Shown here piece after piece: positions 1 to 7,676 of a DNA stretch of 64,000 nucleotides (position 1 is its first letter; the number at the start of each line of letters is the position of its first letter). Location of the stretch: assembly GCF_029688625.1 (NCBI RefSeq), contig NZ_JARULC010000003.1, forward strand, positions 62,001-126,000. Reading direction: 5' to 3'. Source of the stretch: Qipengyuania marincola (GTDB lineage: Bacteria > Pseudomonadota > Alphaproteobacteria > Sphingomonadales > Sphingomonadaceae). The notes below the pieces were generated by a model. The model was not told the DNA's origin. It worked only from the letters and a program-made list of their open reading frames with translations, and searched no databases. Made by a program: the position numbers and the translations under genes.

Positions 1-772
1 CCGCGTGATTGAGATAGAGATGCGTGTCCCCGCCCATCCACACGAGCTCGCCCGGCTCGAGATCGACCTGCTGGGCGATCATCCGTGTCAGAAGCGCCGC
101 CGACCAAAGATTGAACGGCAGGCCGAGGGCGACATCGCAACTTCGCTGGTAGAGCAGGCAATTGAGGCGACTTCCCGCCACATGGAACTGATAGGTCTTG
201 TGACACGGCGGCAGCGCCATGCGGTCGAGCTCGGCGACGTTCCAACCTTCGATGATATGACGCCGACTGCCCGGGTTATTCCTGAGCGAGGCGACGACTT
301 CCGCAACCTGATTGACCCCAGGACCCTTCCGATAAAGGCCGCCCTTGACCGGCTGGTAGGTAGGCCAATCGACCCATTGCTTGCCATAGACCGGCCCCAG
401 GTCACCCCATTTCGCGGCGAAGGCCGGATCGTCGGCAATCCGCGCAATGAAATCGTTGAGTGCGATTTCGTCGCCCGTTTCATCGACATAGCGAGCGTGC
501 GGCCACTCGTTCCAGATCTTCACGTCTTGCAGCACCAGCGGGCGAATGTTCGTGTCGCCGGTGAGAAACCATAAGAGCTCACGCGTCGCGGTCTTCCAGT
601 AGACGCGCTTGGTCGTCACCAGCGGCATTGCCCCTTCGGCGAGGTCGAAGCGCAGCGTCGCCCCGAACACCGACCGCGTCCCGATACCGGTACGATCGCG
701 CCGTTCATCGCCCTGCGTCCAGGTGCGGCGCATGAGGTCGAGATATTGGTCTTCGTAATGCTGCTTCGACAC
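1..772 (-). CDS. thyA: thymidylate synthase, 3' end outside window
   Basis: Makes dTMP from dUMP using methylene-tetrahydrofolate, in the cytoplasm. The reading frame runs leftward off the window edge. The N-terminus (SKQHYEDQYLDLMRRTW), the arginine segment DRTGIGTRSVFGA, the loop LVTTKRVYWKTATRELLWFL, the catalytic cysteine segment PPCHKTYQF and the dUMP-binding RSCDVALGLPFNLWS are all present in order, as in standard ThyA. About 257 codons are visible, so only a short C-terminal part is missing. The start is taken as GTG at 772 because the conserved sequence begins there and no ATG lies nearby in frame. Family assignment is firm; the start is less certain. Confidence 0.95.
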   Translation of the reverse strand, partial: MSKQHYEDQYLDLMRRTWTQGDERRDRTGIGTRSVFGATLRFDLAEGAMPLVTTKRVYWKTATRELLWFLTGDTNIRPLVLQDVKIWNEWPHARYVDETGDEIALNDFIARIADDPAFAAKWGDLGPVYGKQWVDWPTYQPVKGGLYRKGPGVNQVAEVVASLRNNPGSRRHIIEGWNVAELDRMALPPCHKTYQFHVAGSRLNCLLYQRSCDVALGLPFNLWSAALLTRMIAQQVDLEPGELVWMGGDTHLYLNHA

Positions 773-880
773 GCGTGCAGCCCTAGCCGGAAATTGCGCG
801 AATTGCCCGCTTGCTCTCGCAGCAATCCACACCTATAGGGCCGCCTCTGCCTCGCGGGGTCCGCCCCGCAAGCATCCGGT

Positions 881-957
881 CGGGGAGTAGCTCAGCCTGG
901 TAGAGCACTGTCTTCGGGAGGCAGGGGCCGGAGGTTCGAATCCTCTCTCCCCGACCA
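881..957 (+). tRNA. tRNA-Pro (anticodon CGG)
   Basis: The strand folds into a full cloverleaf: acceptor CGGGGAG pairs with CTCCCCG, the D stem is GCTC/GAGC, the anticodon stem CTGTC/GGCAG encloses loop TTCGGGA with anticodon CGG, and the T arm GGAGG-TTCGAAT-CCTCT follows. Discriminator A and an encoded CCA end the gene. No flanking repeat of its 3' end was seen nearby, so it does not look used as an integration site here. Confidence 0.97.
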
Positions 958-1044
958 TTTCATTCATCTGCGGGCAAGCCGGGTGTGGCGATGGTGCCGG
1001 ACCGTATTGCTTAACCCCTGCGCGGGCACGAAGGATGTATTCTG

Positions 1045-1173
1045 ATGATTCGTAAATCGCTCGCTATCGCCCTTGTGCTCGCTGGCGCGGCATCGCTCTC
1101 GGCCTGCAATACCGTGCGCGGGCTAGGCGAGGATATCAAATCCGTGGCCGATGCTGGCGATCGCGTGACCTGA
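1045..1173 (+). CDS. entericidin-like small lipoprotein
   Basis: A 42-residue protein beginning MIRKSLAIALVLAGAASLSA with a lipobox (L-S-A-C, Cys21) directly followed by NTVRGLGEDIKSVADAGDRV. The signal peptide, the Cys-N-T-V-x-G-x-G-x-D core and the size match the entericidin A/B family of tiny outer- or inner-membrane lipoproteins. AAGGA lies 10 bases before the ATG. Entericidins were described in E. coli as an antidote/toxin pair, but in alphaproteobacteria single copies like this are common and their role is not settled. It stands alone between tRNA-Pro and the diguanylate cyclase. Confidence 0.85.
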   Translation: MIRKSLAIALVLAGAASLSACNTVRGLGEDIKSVADAGDRVT

Positions 1174-1266
1174 GAGGCGCGTCGCGCGGTGGTTTCGCCT
1201 CGCATGCTTATCAAGCCGTTAACCAATGCGGCTTAGGCGTGCTGCAATGAGAGCGACACTTCCATC

Positions 1267-2466
1267 ATGTGGCTGATCAATTCCGTCGCGCGGCGATCGC
1301 GAGGGTCGGGTTGGCGCGCCTATTTCCTGATTGCCTGCGTCGCGCTGCTGGCCGTCCTCCTCGGTGGTGCAAGCTGGAGTGCGTACCGGTCCTCCGTCGA
1401 GCGGAATGTTGCGGAGGCCTGGCAGGTTCATACACTTGAGGTCTTGCTCGAGACCGATCGCCTGCGCACTTCGACATTGCAACAGATACGCGGTGAACGG
1501 GGATACCTTCTCACTGGTGACGCGAATTTCTTGCGGCCTTACGAATCCGGGCGCCAAGCGTCGATCGAGGCCCGCGAAAAGCTCGCTGCCCTGATCGCCG
1601 ACAATGCCGAGCAAACGGCCCGCCTACGTGCCATGGACGACGAATTCTCCCGGCTGGGAGAAGTCCTGGAAGCGATGATCGAGCAACAGCAGGACGGGCG
1701 CGGCGCTGAGGCTATTGCCTATGTCCGGCGCGGCGCCGATCGCGAAGCTATCGAGGCGATCCTGAGCGGGCTGGAGCAGATCGAAGCAACCGAGCGGCAA
1801 CTGCTGGCCGATCGGACCGAGGCAGCCCAGCAGAGGGCGCGCGAGAATGAGCTCTACCAATATGGTCTTGCGCTTGTGGGCCTCTCGTTGCTCGTCCTTG
1901 CCATGGTCACGAGTTTTCATGTGCGTCGCGCTCTTGACGCAGAAGCCGAAATACGTCGCGAGTTGCTGCGATCTGCCGCCACCGATCCGATGACCGGCCT
2001 GCCGAACCGGCGCAGTTTCATGGAGGCGCTGGCGCGGTCGCTGGCGCGGGCAGACGCCGATCCTTCGCGCGATCTATGCATCGCCATCTTCGACATCGAT
2101 CATTTCAAGCGCATCAACGATCGGTTCGGCCATCCCGCCGGTGACGCGGTGATATGCGAAGTCGGGGCAAGAGCGCATGATGCCTTGCGCAAGCGCGATC
2201 TGGTCGCGCGCATCGGCGGCGAGGAATTCGCCATCATCCTGCCCAAAGCCAATCTCGATGGCGCGCTGGCCGTTTGCGAACGCCTGCGCATGACCATCGA
2301 TGGCCAGCCTGTCCGCCACGGCGATGCCATCATCCCCTTCACGATCAGCATCGGTGTGGCCGAATTTCAGCGCGGGGACGATATGGATCACATCATGGCA
2401 CGTGCCGATGGCGCGCTATACGAAGCCAAGACCGGCGGGCGAAACCAGGTGCGCATCGCCGCGTGA
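1267..2466 (+). CDS. membrane diguanylate cyclase (CHASE3-GGDEF)
   Basis: Predicted inner-membrane sensor that makes cyclic di-GMP from two GTP. A transmembrane helix at about 20-40 is followed by a periplasmic CHASE3-type helical domain (about 45-190, with the signature RGERGYLLTGD). A second membrane helix lies near 197-215 and a cytoplasmic GGDEF domain at about 230-395. The active-site loop is GGEEF (residues 317-321), and RxxD (RKRD, 308-311) sits exactly five residues before it, as in the product-inhibition I-site, so the enzyme should be active and feedback-inhibited. It stands alone with its own leader. The signal sensed cannot be told from sequence. An EAL phosphodiesterase at 11.2 kb could be an opposing activity, but nothing links the two directly. 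Confidence 0.93.
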   Translation: MWLINSVARRSRGSGWRAYFLIACVALLAVLLGGASWSAYRSSVERNVAEAWQVHTLEVLLETDRLRTSTLQQIRGERGYLLTGDANFLRPYESGRQASIEAREKLAALIADNAEQTARLRAMDDEFSRLGEVLEAMIEQQQDGRGAEAIAYVRRGADREAIEAILSGLEQIEATERQLLADRTEAAQQRARENELYQYGLALVGLSLLVLAMVTSFHVRRALDAEAEIRRELLRSAATDPMTGLPNRRSFMEALARSLARADADPSRDLCIAIFDIDHFKRINDRFGHPAGDAVICEVGARAHDALRKRDLVARIGGEEFAIILPKANLDGALAVCERLRMTIDGQPVRHGDAIIPFTISIGVAEFQRGDDMDHIMARADGALYEAKTGGRNQVRIAA

Positions 2467-2505
2467 GCCCTTGCGCCGGGCTGCGTGCGCGCCCAAGTCT
2501 GCGGC

Positions 2506-2979
2506 ATGGCCCATACCAAAGTCCTGTTCGTCTGCCTCGGCAATATCTGCCGTTCCCCTCTCGCCGAAGCCGCTTTTCGTCAGGCAGCCGATAGCGCCGG
2601 TCTCGACGTGGCGGTCGATAGCGCCGGGACGGCCGATTATCATGTCGGCCAGCCCCCCGATCCCCGCAGCATCGAGGAGGCAGAGCGCAATGCAATCGAC
2701 ATCCGCCACTACCGCGGGCGCCAATTGAGCGAAGATGATTTCCATGAATTCGACTTTATTCTCGGCATGGACAAATCGAACATGCGCGACATTGCGCGGC
2801 GCGATCCCGGCAATGGCAAGGCGCATGTCGCCATGCTGCTCGACATCGTCCCTGGCCACGAAGGCCGCGAAGTCGGCGATCCCTATTACGGCGGGGCCGA
2901 CGGCTTCCGCCGCACTTGGGCAGAGGTTGAGGCGGGAGCCAATGCGCTGGTCGCGGTGTTGATCGACCGGAATGGCTGA
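2506..2979 (+). CDS. low-molecular-weight protein tyrosine phosphatase
   Basis: Cytoplasmic phosphatase of the LMW-PTP/arsenate-reductase fold. The P-loop C10-L-G-N-I-C-R16-S is the CX5R nucleophile motif at the usual N-terminal place, and DPYYGG near the C-terminus provides the general-acid Asp. The 157-residue length is typical. The ATG at 2506 was chosen because conserved sequence (AHTKVLFVCLGNICRSP) begins there; an upstream in-frame start at 2485 would add seven unmatched residues. The stop overlaps the next gene (AarF-like kinase) by 8 bases, suggesting translational coupling. Whether it acts on phosphotyrosine, phosphoarginine or another substrate is unknown. Confidence 0.93.
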   Translation: MAHTKVLFVCLGNICRSPLAEAAFRQAADSAGLDVAVDSAGTADYHVGQPPDPRSIEEAERNAIDIRHYRGRQLSEDDFHEFDFILGMDKSNMRDIARRDPGNGKAHVAMLLDIVPGHEGREVGDPYYGGADGFRRTWAEVEAGANALVAVLIDRNG

Positions 2980-4312
2980 CGACCCGAACGAGAAACGCGA
3001 CCGCCATCGCGCGGTGCCATCGTCGCGCGCCGGCCGCTTTGCCGGATTCAGCCGGCTAGCCGGCGGTGTCGCCGGCGGCATGCTGAGCGAGGGCGCACGA
3101 CGCCTGGCCGCCGGCGAGCGCCCGCGAATGGACCAGCTTTTGCTGACGCCCGGAAATGCAAAACGACTGGCTGACCGGCTCGCACACCTGCGCGGCGCAG
3201 CCATGAAGCTTGGCCAGATGATTTCGATGGATGCAGGCGATTTCCTGCCGCCCGAACTGGCCGATATCCTCGCCCGGTTGCGTGACCGGGCGGACTTCAT
3301 GCCCCCGCGCCAGCTTGACCAGGTTCTCAGCGGTGAGTGGGGCAAGGACTGGCGCCGCCAGTTCCGTCGGTTCGAACCGCGGCCGATCGCTGCTGCCTCC
3401 ATCGGGCAGGTCCACCGCGCCCTGACGCGGGACGACCGAATGCTCGCCATCAAGGTCCAATATCCCGGGATTGCGCAAAGCATTGATTCTGATGTCGATA
3501 ATGTCGCTTCGCTGCTCAGGATCGCCGGGCTCCTGCCGAAGGAGCTGGACATCGCTTCGCTGCTCGCGGCCGCAAAACAGCAATTGCACGAGGAGGCCGA
3601 TTACGACCGCGAAGGCCGGATGATGCAGGCCTATGCCGAATTGCTCGAAGGCGACAGCCGCTATGTCGTGCCGCGGCTCGACCAGGAGCTTACGCGGGAA
3701 CGGGTGCTGGCGATGAGTTTCGAGGAGGGGCGCCCGATCGAAAGTCTCGCCGAGGAGCCGCAGGATGTGCGCGATCGCGTATTCACAAACCTCATAGAAC
3801 TGGTCGCGCGCGAGTTGTTCGAATTCGGCTTCATGCAGACCGATCCGAATTTCGCGAATTATCGCTACCGTGCGGACGGAGAGCAGATCGTGTTGCTCGA
3901 CTTCGGAGCCGCACGGCCGATCGATCCGGTGATCGGCCAATCCTACCGCCGCCTGCTCGAAGCCGGACTCGACGAGGACCGCGACCGGGTACGCGGCGAG
4001 GCGATCGTCGCCGGTTTTGTAAATCAGCGTGCGGTCGAACGGCATCCCGAGCACATGGCGCGGGCAATCGACATCATCGTCACCGAGATGTCGCGTGGCG
4101 AGCTTCTCGACTTCGGAGACCGCGCCTTTGTGCCCGAAATCCGCGAAGCCGTGATGCCGATCGCACAGGACCGGGAAAGCTGGCACCTGCCGCCGGCTGA
4201 GACGCTGTTCGTGCAACGCAAGGTTAGCGGCACAGCCCTGCTCGGCGCACGGCTGGGCGCACGGGTCGACGTCCGCGGGATCGTGCAAGACACGCTGGCG
4301 CGCACGGCCTGA
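2972..4312 (+). CDS. ABC1/AarF (UbiB-like) atypical kinase family protein
   Basis: Member of the ABC1/AarF/COQ8/UbiB protein-kinase-like family, whose members support quinone biosynthesis or lipid handling. The family-specific KxGQ segment (AAMKLGQMIS), the alanine-rich loop AAASIGQVHRA, the ATP-binding lysine in LAIKVQYPGI, the metal and catalytic segment QTDPNFANYRY and the DFG-like LLDFGAA are all seen. The usual HADxHPGN is written QTDPNFANY, a variant of alphaproteobacterial AarF-type paralogs rather than of the dedicated UbiB. No C-terminal membrane helices are obvious, unlike classic UbiB. It overlaps the phosphatase upstream by 8 bases and the kinase downstream by 1 base (TGATG), so the three genes form an operon. 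Its exact substrate is not known. Confidence 0.88.
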   Translation: MADDPNEKRDRHRAVPSSRAGRFAGFSRLAGGVAGGMLSEGARRLAAGERPRMDQLLLTPGNAKRLADRLAHLRGAAMKLGQMISMDAGDFLPPELADILARLRDRADFMPPRQLDQVLSGEWGKDWRRQFRRFEPRPIAAASIGQVHRALTRDDRMLAIKVQYPGIAQSIDSDVDNVASLLRIAGLLPKELDIASLLAAAKQQLHEEADYDREGRMMQAYAELLEGDSRYVVPRLDQELTRERVLAMSFEEGRPIESLAEEPQDVRDRVFTNLIELVARELFEFGFMQTDPNFANYRYRADGEQIVLLDFGAARPIDPVIGQSYRRLLEAGLDEDRDRVRGEAIVAGFVNQRAVERHPEHMARAIDIIVTEMSRGELLDFGDRAFVPEIREAVMPIAQDRESWHLPPAETLFVQRKVSGTALLGARLGARVDVRGIVQDTLARTA

Positions 4313-5115
4313 TGGGCGAGGCTGCCGCCATCGGACGGCTGTGCGGCAGTCCGGTTACAGCCACCCATGCCCTGCCGGGAGGCGACATATCCGGAGCCAG
4401 CAAGATCACTCTTGCCGACGGTCGGATTGTCGTCGCCAAACATGGCCCGATGGTCGAAACGGAAGGCCGCATGCTTGCGGCCCTCGCCGAATGCGGCGCG
4501 CCTGTTCCCAAAGTCATCGGCATCGAGCGTGGAACGCTCATCATTGACTATGTCGGACCATCTGCGGCGATGCGCGCCGACCATTGGTCGGCTGTTGCCG
4601 CCGCGCTCGACACCCTGCGGGACTGCAGCGCGACGGACTATGGCTGGAGCGAAGACTACGCCCTGCGGAATGTGGTCGTCAGCAACATGCGCACGGACAA
4701 TTGGGTCGAGTTCTGGCGGGACAATCGCCTGTTGTGTGGTTTGGACGAACTGCCCGCGCCGCTTGCGCAACGGGTCGAACGCCTGGCCGGAAAGTTGCGC
4801 GACTTGATTCCGTCGCAACCTCCTGCATCGCTAGTCCACGGAGACCTTTGGGGCGGTAACATCGTCGCCAATCCCGACGGACGGATCTGGCTGATCGACC
4901 CCTGCGCTTATCATGGTGATCGCGAAGTCGATGTTGCCGCGATGACGGTATTCGACAACCCGCCCAGCGAATTGTTCAATAGTCTGGCGCTGGAACCGGG
5001 ATGGCGTGAGCGCCTGCCAGTGTATCGCCTCTGGATGTGGCTGACCCATGTCCGGCTGTTTGGAGAAGGCTATCGTCCGGCAGCAGAGAGCGATCTTGAA
5101 CGCCTTGGGTTTTGA
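4312..5115 (+). CDS. fructosamine kinase family protein
   Basis: Aminoglycoside-phosphotransferase-fold kinase of the fructosamine/ketosamine-3-kinase family, which phosphorylates sugars attached to protein amines and so triggers deglycation. The catalytic loop SLVHGDLWGGNIV and the metal-binding IDPCAYHGDREVDVAAM are diagnostic. The N-terminal GGDISGASKITLADGR segment fits the nucleotide-binding sheet. At 267 residues it is slightly shorter than typical FN3K. Its ATG overlaps the stop of the AarF-like gene by one base. A genuine glycated-protein substrate is an inference from the family only. Confidence 0.88.
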   Translation: MGEAAAIGRLCGSPVTATHALPGGDISGASKITLADGRIVVAKHGPMVETEGRMLAALAECGAPVPKVIGIERGTLIIDYVGPSAAMRADHWSAVAAALDTLRDCSATDYGWSEDYALRNVVVSNMRTDNWVEFWRDNRLLCGLDELPAPLAQRVERLAGKLRDLIPSQPPASLVHGDLWGGNIVANPDGRIWLIDPCAYHGDREVDVAAMTVFDNPPSELFNSLALEPGWRERLPVYRLWMWLTHVRLFGEGYRPAAESDLERLGF

Positions 5116-5134
5116 GGGACCACCATACGTCAAC

Positions 5135-5171
5135 CGGGTGACAACAGGTCGGTCGATTGGCCGATCACCCG
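5135..5171. terminator. possible hairpin between convergent genes
   Basis: CGGGTGA at 5135-5141 pairs with TCACCCG at 5165-5171, and the enclosed sequence contains a second imperfect dyad (TCGG...CCGA). It lies exactly where the kinase operon and recG converge and overlaps the recG stop codon. No T-tract follows on either strand, so an intrinsic terminator is not proven. Confidence 0.3.
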
Positions 5172-7258
5172 CCCCTTAGCGTCTTGACGCCATAATCGCG
5201 CTCGAAGAGGTAGAGCAGCACGCGCGCCGCCTCCCCTCTTTTGCCGCCCAGCCCGCCATCATGCTCGACGAGCAGACGAGCATCGTCATGGGCCCGCGGC
5301 AACAGTGCAGATATCTGTTCGAGGCTGGCAATCGTGAAAGGTGTGTCGCCCGACTGGCGCGTGCCGAGCAATTCACCGCCGCCCCGCAGGCGCAAATCTT
5401 CTTCAGCCAGCAGGAAACCATCCTGTGTCTGGCGCATCAGTTTCAGGCGTTCCTGGGCCGTCTCCGAAAGGTTCTCGCCATGCAGCAGCACACAGAAACT
5501 CTTCTCGCTTCCCCGGCCCACACGACCGCGCAACTGGTGCAATTGTGCCAAGCCGAAGCGTTCGGCCTGTTCGATCACCATCAGCGTCGCATTCGGAACA
5601 TCGACACCGACTTCGATCACCGTCGTCGCGACGAGCAGCTTGGTCCGGCCCGACGCGAAGCTCTCCATTGCGGCGTCTTTGGCCTCGGGCGCAAGCTGGC
5701 CATGGACCAGCACGACATCCTCACCGAAACGTTCCTTCAGCGAGGCATATCGGGCCTCGGCTGCGGCGATGTCCTCAGGTCCATCCAGTTCACGCACCAT
5801 GGGGCAGACCCAATAGGCCTGCCGCCCTTCGGCCATCTGCGTTTCGAGCCGGTCGACGAGCGCGCCGATCCTGTCCTGGCCCATCACCACCGTGTCGATC
5901 GCCTGACGGCCCGGGGGCAACTCGTCCAGCTTACTGACGTCGAGTTCGCCATATTGCGCAAGTGTTAGCGTGCGGGGGATCGGCGTTGCAGTCATGGCGA
6001 GGACGTGCGGCGCTCGCTTGCCCTTGCTCGCCAGCATCAGCCGCTGACCCACTCCGAACCGGTGCTGTTCGTCGATCACCACCATGGCGAGGTTGCGATA
6101 AACGACCTTGTCCTGAAAGATCGCATGGGTGCCCACGACGATGTCGATGCTGCCATCGATCAAGCCCATTAACGTGGCTTCGCGAGCTTTCCCCTTGTCC
6201 CGTCCAGTGAGCAGCGCGACCCGCGCGCCGGTCGGCTCGGCCATGCGGCGCAGGCTTTCATAATGCTGCCGGGCGAGAATCTCCGTTGGGGCCAGCAGGG
6301 CCGCTTGTGCCCCTGCCTCCACCGCGATCAACATGGCTTCGAGCGCCACGACGGTCTTGCCCGCGCCCACATCCCCCTGCAGCAGCCGAAGCATGGGGGC
6401 CTCCTGCGCCATGTCACCTTCGACTTCCGCGATCGAGCGCTGCTGCGCGCCGGTCAGCGGGAAAGGCAACGCCAGTTTCCCGCGAAGGCTCCCGTCCCCT
6501 TTGAGCGATTGCCCCTTTCGCCTGCGATTGTCCGCCCGCACCAGCATCAGGGCGAGGCTGTTTGCCAACAATTCATCATAGGCAAGCCGGTCGCGCGCCT
6601 TCGCATGCTCGCCCTTGTGCGCCAGAACCAGCGCATCCCGCCAGGCAGGCCACCCTTCCTTGTCGAGCTGCGAGCGTTCGATCCACTCGGGTAGTTCAGG
6701 CGTGCGCGACAGCGCCTGCTGGATCAGCCCGGCGATCCGAGGCTGGGTTAGCCCTTCCGATAGGCGATAAACCGGCTCGCACAATCGCTGGAGGGACGCG
6801 CCGCCCTCTTCGATCACATGATCGGGATGGACCATCTGCAACATGTCGCCGAAACGTTCGAGCTTGCCGGCAACCCAGCGGGTCGCGCCTACCGGCAGCT
6901 GTTTCTTCGCAGTGTAGGATGCGCGCCCGAAATAGGTCAGTGCCAGCACATTGCCGATACTGTCCTGCGCCAGAACGCGATAGGGTGCGCGCGGGGAGCG
7001 GCTGCTGCGATGTTCAGTAATGGTCAGCTTGACAACGATCTGCTCGCCTTCGCCTGCCTCGTCCACAGTCTCGACAGCGCGCCGGGTCACGAACCGTTCG
7101 GGCAGGTGATAATCGAGGTCGCGGACGCGCGTGAGCCCGAGGCGAGTCAGCGGCTTCGTCATTTTCGGCCCGACGCCGTCGAGTGTTTCAGTCTCGGCGA
7201 ACAGCGGGTTGAGGACATCCGGGCGCATGCCGCCCGCTATAGCCGCTTGCGCGCTCAT
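5165..7258 (-). CDS. recG: ATP-dependent DNA helicase RecG
   Basis: Remodels stalled replication forks and Holliday junctions. The 697 residues show an N-terminal wedge/OB domain (about 30-160), then a superfamily 2 helicase core. Walker A GDVGAGKT is at 295-302, followed by DEQHRFG (motif II, DEQH type of RecG/Mfd), TATPIPRT (motif III) and QLRGRVGRG (motif VI). Length is normal for RecG. An alternative start ten codons in (MRPDVLNPLF) is equally plausible. The gene is divergent from sdhE and convergent with the kinase operon. It shares its helicase core with Mfd, encoded just beyond sdhE. Confidence 0.97.
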   Translation of the reverse strand: MSAQAAIAGGMRPDVLNPLFAETETLDGVGPKMTKPLTRLGLTRVRDLDYHLPERFVTRRAVETVDEAGEGEQIVVKLTITEHRSSRSPRAPYRVLAQDSIGNVLALTYFGRASYTAKKQLPVGATRWVAGKLERFGDMLQMVHPDHVIEEGGASLQRLCEPVYRLSEGLTQPRIAGLIQQALSRTPELPEWIERSQLDKEGWPAWRDALVLAHKGEHAKARDRLAYDELLANSLALMLVRADNRRRKGQSLKGDGSLRGKLALPFPLTGAQQRSIAEVEGDMAQEAPMLRLLQGDVGAGKTVVALEAMLIAVEAGAQAALLAPTEILARQHYESLRRMAEPTGARVALLTGRDKGKAREATLMGLIDGSIDIVVGTHAIFQDKVVYRNLAMVVIDEQHRFGVGQRLMLASKGKRAPHVLAMTATPIPRTLTLAQYGELDVSKLDELPPGRQAIDTVVMGQDRIGALVDRLETQMAEGRQAYWVCPMVRELDGPEDIAAAEARYASLKERFGEDVVLVHGQLAPEAKDAAMESFASGRTKLLVATTVIEVGVDVPNATLMVIEQAERFGLAQLHQLRGRVGRGSEKSFCVLLHGENLSETAQERLKLMRQTQDGFLLAEEDLRLRGGGELLGTRQSGDTPFTIASLEQISALLPRAHDDARLLVEHDGGLGGKRGEAARVLLYLFERDYGVKTLRGG

Positions 7259-7281
7259 GGCGAGTGCCCTACCCGCAGCCC

Positions 7282-7560
7282 ATGCCCGAAATGCTCACCT
7301 TCGATGGCCGCAGACAGCGCGCGAAGTTCCGCGCATGGCACCGCGGCACGCGCGAGGCCGATTTCATGATCGGCGGTTTCTTCGACCGCTATCACGCCGG
7401 ATGGGGCGAAGACGAGCTCGCCTGGTTCGAGGCGCTGCTCGAAGAAGACGATGTGGACGTCATGGCCTGGGCTCTCAAGACCCAACCGACCCCGCCGCGC
7501 TTCGAAGGCGATCTCATGCGCGCGATGCAGGAACTGGACTACGTCGACATTCCGCGTTGA
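7282..7560 (+). CDS. sdhE: succinate dehydrogenase flavin assembly factor SdhE
   Basis: Small soluble chaperone that helps attach FAD covalently to the SdhA subunit of succinate dehydrogenase. The conserved core RGTREAD (family motif RGxxExD) is followed by FMIGGFFDRY, then WFEALLEEDDVDVMAWAL and the C-terminal tryptophan/leucine helices, all typical. About 92 residues is the normal size. Three closely spaced starts are possible (GTG 7264, ATG 7282, ATG 7291); 7282 is chosen to leave room for a promoter shared with divergent recG. Confidence 0.92.
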   Translation: MPEMLTFDGRRQRAKFRAWHRGTREADFMIGGFFDRYHAGWGEDELAWFEALLEEDDVDVMAWALKTQPTPPRFEGDLMRAMQELDYVDIPR

Positions 7561-7676
7561 CGGGCCGCTTACGGGCACTATCTCGCCGCTGACGTATTAT
7601 CGAAGCACCCCCTTCCTCAGCGGACAGGGGGCAATTTGGCGTGAGCAATCCGCAGCGCGCCGAAGCAAGGAACACG